64,000 nt of DNA from Xiphydria camelus. Lineage: Eukaryota; Arthropoda; Insecta; Hymenoptera; Xiphydriidae. Within the stretch, counting starts at the first letter, position 1. Every line of letters begins with the position of its first letter. The stretch lies in assembly GCA_963678675.1 (NCBI GenBank), contig OY783198.1, forward strand, positions 20,446,684 to 20,510,683, in the 5' to 3' direction. This document shows positions 57,989-64,000 of this stretch, piece after piece. The translations under genes were made by a program, and so were the position numbers. Below the pieces are notes generated by a model. It ran no database searches. It worked only from the letters and a program-made list of their open reading frames with translations, and was not told where the DNA came from.

Positions 57989-59299
57989 GCCAGGGCAGAT
58001 TTTCAAATCGCAACAGCACAAGCAACGCCGCGGCGCGCGATCGGTTAAAATCCTCGTCGATCATCCGCCCCGACGAGACTCTTCGCGCGAGCGAGCACTT
58101 ACGCGCGATAAAACGACGAACGGCCCGTAATCCGAAGCAGCTGACAAACAAACCAGCACGCTCTCCCGGCGCTGCGCTCAGTCGCGTCACCGTACCGCCA
58201 CCCACGTCCTGCGAAAACAGCCTTAATCCCGACGCTAAATCCATTACGCGTGCAAACGTGACCTCTCCCCCCACGCAGAGAGAATGTTTATTTTCTTTCG
58301 CTGCTCTCTTGCGCCCGGCTCGTTAGCGCGACTTCGGTTAACCGAGAGAACAACTTCGAATGTGTTTACCCGGTATAAGTACTCCGCGGGTTTGTGATCT
58401 CGCGGTCGCTTTCGGAGGATCGCGCGGAACGGGGCGCGCAAATGGTTCGCACGGGGACGCATAATCGATATTCGACCCCCGCGCGCGTTACCCTGTGACT
58501 TTCCTCGCTGTGCACGTATACAGGGCGTCCCTCTTTCGCGACGGTGGTACCTACACGCGGAGGTGGAAGTATCTACATCCAACCGCCATCTCGCGCACCG
58601 GAGGGGAGTCGACCCCTCTCGCAAAACTTCGGTCCCTTATCTACTTCACGCACGGTCTTGGCGGCTTTCGCGAGAGCTTCCCCCCTCTTCTAGAAACCCC
58701 GAGCCTCTCGAGGGCGTCTCGGACGAAGGAGAGAAAGTTTGCAAAGATGTATCAGTAATCGGGGTCGGACACTCGCGTCGGATGGAAAGTCCTTTTTGCC
58801 TTCGGCTGGGGGAAATGGGGGGGGGGGGGGGGAGTTGCCGCGGCATCGGCTGAGGAGTAATCCACCCCTCCCCGCGAAAAAAAGTTCAACTCACTTTCGG
58901 TGCGTTGCGATAGAGGCGTCGCGCTCTCGAAGGTCGTTCAGCGGTCGACGATAAGAATACCGCGATGTGTGTCTGCACGCGACGAAGAGGTATCGGAGTA
59001 TACTTCGGAATATACAAGATCAATTCGACGATTCTCTCGATGACTCGCGAGCTACGGGAAACGAGATAGAGTAATCGGCCAATAATGCCGTCGGAGCGTT
59101 ACCATCGAATTGCACAATCTCGAGAGGCTGTTCGCTTCGTTACACGCGCTACTCGCCGCAAAGGCTACTACATAGGTACACTCTCTCTGGAGGAGTTCGC
59201 CGCGAATCGATAGACCGAAGAGAACCGGAGGACTTCGAGTCGTTTATATCTCTGTAGCTGGACGCGTAGGCAAGCGTCGCGCAGTTTCCCGCCAGTGAG

Positions 59300-59350
<51 letters not shown>

Positions 59351-60920
59351 GAGGAGAATGAGAGAATCACTTGGACTAGCTATTATCCCTTGCGTTCCCG
59401 CGCTTCGAGGTGCTCCCGATGTTACGGATTCTGTCGCTGGTGACTTTTTAAATTGTCATTTTTTTAAATATTAGCCAATGGACAATTAATTCTCATGTTC
59501 TCATTAGCTACGGCGACGTTTGCCCTGATTAATAATTGCATGAGAATGGATTGATCATTGGTTGGAACAGTTAACAACGACATTTATAAAAGTCACCGGC
59601 GACAAGATCCGTGATGTCGGGAAGAGGTCCATCCATCGCGGGACTCGAAGTATCGTATTTTTTTTTAGTCGAAGACTGGCAGCGGATTCTACATTGAAAG
59701 ACAAATTGTTAAGTTTGCAACTACGCCATATGGTCAAAGGATTTTTAGTCAATCTAACCGAATTTTGCTTAACATGACTACATGAAGCTCGATGAAACTA
59801 AGTTAATGTGATAGCTCCAACTGCACGGCATAGTTGACTCGTTCATTTGACTTAACTACTAATGCAGTTGCCACAAACGTGTAGAAATTGAAACAACGGT
59901 TGGGTAATTGAATTAGTTATATTATTCAGTTAATTATATCAATCCAATGCTTCAATAAGGTCATCTAAGTTCCTAAACAAATTATCTCAACAATCGATGG
60001 GGCCGTGGAAAATTATCAACCAGCTGCAACGTGCAGTTGAAACAACTTTGCATTTAGGTTCCGCGTATCAAACATCACGGTGTAGTTGGCTTAATTAATA
60101 TTCAGTTGAGAGCCGATGGATATTTTTTTCAGTGCATGTTTTTCCATCCGAGAAACGAAGGAGACTCCTCCCTCACTCCTTTGGGCGAGACTCGTCGAAT
60201 CGCCGGTGGAAAATACTCGATGTAGGACGCGCGCGACCGAGTATAGGATATTACCATTATTGCTGCTCGTATATAGGGGAATCGAGGACACGGACACCTC
60301 GTCGTATCTCGGATGTGCCATAGGATCGTCGTCGTCGTCGGGTCCCGTATTTTTATTTAACGGCTGCAACCGTGTCGTAAAATACGCGGCACCTTATGCG
60401 GTCCCGCGCGCAGGCCACGGAACTCGGTGTATATCGATACGACACGCGGGTCTCGATAAAAGTCGAACAAGAGTCGCCAGCTTTTACAAGCTAATCCCGC
60501 GTTCACCTCCGTCTCCTTCTTTACGCAAGCATTCCATGCATTCCCGTCGCGTTTCTTCAAACGAAACGTTCGGCTCCGTCGGAAGGTGAACTATCGCTCG
60601 CCGATACACGTGAATACCGTCTTGGTTACCCATATACACGCTGCTCCAGTATTTGTCGCATACGTTTGCGCTCGTGCAAGTACTTAGGTGGGAGGTGTAC
60701 CAACACGGTTGGGTGGATATACGTACCACCGAATGTGGGCATTCGTGTTTCATGTGAATTATGTGTATACGGGTCGTGCATTGCACGTGCATGGCCGAGC
60801 GTATAAGACTTAAAGCGGTTAAATAAATATGAGCTTTGCTACCGACCCGTAACTTCTCTTTCGCTGCATAAACTCATGGGGTGGGCTTGAATCATTATGT
60901 CTGATATTCGCATTCGTGGA
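57989..60920. other. Non-coding, GC-rich then AT-rich; presumed upstream region or 5' intron of the CUB gene
   Basis: 58020-58960 is CpG-rich and includes a G run at 58818-58832. 59750-60140 ends in a TTTTTTTCAGTGCATG border like the CACTGAG families, but I could not find its partner. No signal-peptide exon for the CUB gene was recognised. Confidence 0.4.
59302..59346. repeat. (CT)n microsatellite
   Basis: A pure CT run of about 22 units. The minus-strand frame over it reads alternating Arg-Glu and is an artefact. Confidence 0.95.
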
Positions 60921-61144
60921 CACTGAGAGAAAACTGCAGTAGATCAGACTAAATTGGCGGTTACGGGTGGGGGAATGCAGATTTGATTATTTGTATTGAT
61001 AATTGACTCGAATGGACTACAGCCTGTTTTCTTCAAATAGACGTTAATCAAATTATAATCAAATTGATCAGTCGAAACAACTAATTCTGCATTCCCCCAT
61101 CTGTAAACGCCGATTTAATTCAATATACCATTTTTCTCTTAGTG
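60921..61144. mobile_element. CACTGAGAGAAA-type MITE, 224 bp
   Basis: The ends CACTGAGAGAAAACTGCAG and CCATTTTTCTCTTAGTG are inverted at their outer bases. Further in, TTGGCGGTTACGGGTGGGGG and AATGCAG mirror the right-hand CTGCATTCCCCCATCTGTAA, ACGCCGA. Non-coding. Confidence 0.7.
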
Positions 61145-61263
61145 TATAAATGTGCTGCGACGTTTCGGTCGTACGTGTACGAATTCGATTTTCGATCTTT
61201 GTCGTACTCGAAAAAAGCGTTGAATTATAGGAGTTAAATATAAAAAGCGTCGGCACGAATCTG

Positions 61264-61473
61264 CACGGAGAAAAAAAAGTAGCCAACAAAATAATTTTAT
61301 CGAGTCAATTTGATAACCTAAAAAATATTTGTTAGATTATCCAAACGTTTAGGTCTGCCATCAAAGTTTTTCTGAAATCAACCAAAGAATTTTGCGATTC
61401 CAAAAAATCGTTTTGTCGACTCCTATTCATTCAAAATATTTTGTTAGCTTAATCGAGAGTTCTTTCAGTATGG
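61264..61473. mobile_element. Diverged MITE related to the CACTGAG elements
   Basis: It starts CACGGAGAAAAAAAAGTAGC, CAACAAAATAATTTTA and ends TCAAAATATTTTGTTAGC, TTAATC..GAGTTCTTTCAGTATG; the borders are inverted with mismatches. It lies 120 bp from the previous element. Confidence 0.55.
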
Positions 61474-63046
61474 GAATTTTTAATCGACCGGTATCAAATT
61501 GTCGAGATTACTGGACCTTTTGAATTTCCGAATACCCGAAGGTATAATTTTGCCGTCGCAAGTAATGCAGCCGTGCCAGAACCCTAAAACGTATTATATC
61601 CAACGAGCCGTTTTCGCGCTGGAGCCGTTCGAAGAACTTTGCTCGCGCGCACCCACGCACGCATTCAAACTCTGTAATTACTTAGCATCAGCGCGACGGG
61701 TCGTATCGCAAAAACACTACTTGGAAACGCCGGCGTCGGAGTTTGCCGTCGTCGACGTCCCATTATCCGACATCGTTCGTCGGCCAAAGCTGCCGTTCGA
61801 TAAGCAAAAAAATGCCTCGATTACAAATCACTCCGCGCGTTCGGGTCGAAGCGATGAGGCGCGCATTCGGCGTCTGTCGCTCCCTCCCGTCGCACACGAA
61901 CGAGCGAGAGGAGCCCGGCTCTCGATCTCTTCGTACAGCGAGAGCGAGGAATAAGTACGGAGAACAAACGCAAAGCCGGCTGCCTCCTCGTAAAACGACC
62001 TACATACGACCCGATGCATATATCGCCAACGTACCCGCGTCTGCTTTTCGCGTACATGTATCTACTTCGCCCGCGGATGGAATACTACTCTCCTAGCGTT
62101 TTCCATTTTACGACGCACCGAAGTTTCGCTCCGCGGTATTTCCGAAGCGCGCAGCGGTCACTGCACGCGGAGAGAAGAAGAAGAAGAAGCGTTTATTAGG
62201 CTGTAGGGCAAACCCTCTAAGAGCTAACGAAGAAAGGTACAACCAGAAATAGTAAAAAATAGATAAATAAGTAAGTAAGTAAATAAGAAATTAAATAAGT
62301 AAGTGAGTAAGAAATTACATAAGTAAGTACGTAGATAAGTACATAGATAGTAGGTAGCATAGAAAGTCGTAATAAGAGAGGGAGAAAAAGAGAGAGAGAG
62401 AGGGAGCGACGCGCGGTTCTCGTAAATAAATGCGTGAAAAAAAAATACGGCGAGGGAATTCGGTGAGAGGGTCGGAGGGAGAGAAAGCAGAGTGCGGAAA
62501 TGAAGGGAGGAACCGTTTGGAACGTTCATCAGCCCTCGAGGATCCGGTTGACCGATATGAAATTCCACTTTGAGACTAGTATTTGGCGAGCGCGCGAGAG
62601 GGCAAAGAAAACGCGGTGTACAGGCGCCGGCATTTGGTGTGGTGGAACGAGGGGGTTGCTCGGTGGATCGATCCATCGCCATTTTTTTCTCCTTCCGTCC
62701 CGGCGCGTGAGGTATGCAATAATGTGCGCAGCTGGGTCAGGGAATAAAGAGAACATCGATAACGAGAGAGGAATAATGGACTGTCTGGTGGTATAAAGCG
62801 CAAATAGGTCGATACGTCGCTGTTACGATTCTTACGAGCGCGTGGATGAGCACTTCTTTGGGTTAATATGATGCAATGATGGCAGTATCAAGTATTCCGA
62901 ATGATGGTATTATATGATAATAGTGGTATTCTAAATAATGATTCAACATCGTGATAATATCTTTGATAATTCGAATTGAAATATAATTTGGTTTTTAAAC
63001 AAATTTTTTATCGCAGTCTCGAACAATGTGGGCAAAATTATCAACT
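61474..63046. other. Non-coding with low-complexity repeats
   Basis: A 151-codon plus-strand frame at 61499-61954 (MSRLLDLLNFRIPEGI..) has no recognisable domain, and the opposite strand is also open in part. (GAA)n lies at 62165-62188. A degenerate (TAAG)n/(TAAA)n tract lies at 62255-62355. 62365-62405 is GA-rich. Confidence 0.4.
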
Positions 63047-63292
63047 CCGTATTTTTCATTTTTCATTTTCGGCTTTAACGGAGATGGAAAACAACATTTT
63101 TAAATGCAGCTACGACATCGTGCTGTGAGTCTATCTCTGTCACACTCGCAACTTGTCACAAATGCGTCTCTCTGGCGTTTCGATGACGCAACGATATTGT
63201 AGAGAGGAACGCATTTATAACTGCGAATAATTATTTTTTCGGATATTTTCCTTGTCGTGTGATATCGAATACGTGTGCAGATTACAAATTTA
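63047..63292. repeat. Dispersed repeat, copy B (partner at 24096-24312)
   Basis: It carries the same ordered blocks as the 24.1-kb copy (CCGTATTTTTCATTTTTCAT, AAATGCAGCTACG, GTCTCTCTGGCGTTTCGATG, TTTTTTCGGATATT, GTGATATCGAATACG, CAGATTACAAAT), with small indels. Confidence 0.7.
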
Positions 63293-63339
63293 ATTTAGAC
63301 TTAAGTTACTGTCTTTGATTCCAGTGCTGTGGTATACAT

Positions 63340-63600
63340 AAAATAGGGTGGTCGAGCGATCGATTCCAGAAATTTTGATTTTTGATTAAATGTTATTAAG
63401 GGTTATTCAACTTATCGAAATTTTTTCAATTTTTCGTAAAAATAAAAATCTCGGTACTCAAACTCTCGTCCACCGTATCAAACGTATTGTTTCGTGCCGA
63501 CTTCGAAAATCGTGGATCTATTGAGGAAATCTCAAAGAAATATCGAGATATCAATGATTTTTCGCAAAAAAAAAATGATTCTTTTCGTACGTAAAATCAG
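63340..63600. repeat. Degenerate dispersed repeat related to 4090-4620
   Basis: It contains GGTGGTCGAGCGATCGATTC, CAGAAATTT, GTATTGTTTCGTGCCGACTT, CGAAAATCG and GAGATATCAATGATTTTT, in the style of the 4.1-4.6 kb and 49.0 kb units. Non-coding. Confidence 0.5.
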
Positions 63601-64000
63601 GATTCTCTAATTCGAATAGACATTGGATTCCCATTGTACGTATAAAAAATTCATGTTTTTGCTAAAGCCCTGCAAAACATAAATTCAGTACGACGTACAG
63701 ACGAGCCTCTCTGATAAAAAATGTATACCGATGCCCAAACTGTATCCGGAGGAGACGGATTTCAGGACTAATTGGATATCATTTCCCCTCGGTGAAAAAT
63801 TAAAATTAAAAATGGCGGGAGAACTTTGCGGAGGGGAAAAAAGCTGAGCGCGAAAGTTTCGAAATTAATAAACGACAGGGTCGCTAATTTCTTTCAGCGA
63901 TCTCGATGTACATATACGACCTACACTCTTATGTCCGTGACGGTGTAGCCATTAATTAATACCCGTATCAACCTCTAATTTCCACGCTACGCCACGCCGC

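Noticed and set aside
59462..60135. A further CACTGAG-type element ending at TTTTTTTCAGTGCATG
   Set aside because: Only the right border was found; no matching left end could be located, so the element is not called.
61499..61954. 151-codon plus-strand frame
   Set aside because: No recognisable domain, no splice signals, opposite strand partly open; the frame begins just after a MITE end. Not enough to call a gene.

Overview
The window looks like nuclear DNA of an insect, most probably a hymenopteran (ant, bee or wasp). The reasons are spliced genes with GT-AG introns, an innexin gene (an invertebrate gap-junction family), CpG-rich non-coding DNA with many TAATTA-type motifs, and a dense load of short inverted-repeat (MITE-like) transposons. 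I see no bacterial-style operon, rRNA, tRNA, CRISPR array, prophage or virus. The species cannot be fixed from the sequence alone.

Four real protein-coding genes can be supported. (1) Around 13.1-14.8 kb on the plus strand lie the last three coding exons of METTL9 (DREV), a SAM-dependent protein-histidine methyltransferase; its 5' coding exons were not found. (2) At 16.9-19.3 kb on the minus strand is a six-exon gene that I can assemble in frame to 471 residues but cannot name. (3) At 24.65-27.1 kb on the minus strand is a complete five-exon innexin of 364 residues, closest in my judgement to the Inx2 type. (4) From 35.3 to at least 57.1 kb on the minus strand is a multi-CUB, single-LDLa, single-pass membrane protein. 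Its 2,352-nt last exon is joined across an intron of about 19.3 kb to a 212-nt exon at 56920-57131. Further 5' exons lie outside what I could recognise. The genes have no evident functional link.

Region by region: 1-13 kb is non-coding, with a 126-bp tandem repeat, several MITEs (including one TTAA element nested inside another transposon), a cluster of foldback elements at 9.4-10.95 kb, and GC-rich promoter-like DNA at 7.2-8.6 and 11.4-12.7 kb. 13-28 kb holds three genes and a roughly 1-kb direct duplication (20.3-22.6 kb) with a 129-bp palindrome close by. 28-35 kb is intergenic, with nested palindromes at 32.6 kb and a Tc1/mariner-like MITE at 33.9 kb. 35-57 kb is the CUB gene, whose giant intron is full of transposons and foldbacks. 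57-64 kb is non-coding repeats upstream of, or within, the 5' part of the CUB gene.

The most interesting non-gene features are: a MITE of a family ending in CACTGAGAAAAA that appears to carry a captured host coding fragment plus an 11-bp GC-rich minisatellite (45741-46728); a roughly 340-bp near-perfect palindrome (48028-48367); a piggyBac-like non-autonomous element with repeated internal ATTGCGCCC motifs (55062-55643) inserted between older inverted arms; and the duplicated segment at 20.3-22.6 kb, which carries two copies of a start codon followed by a splice donor.
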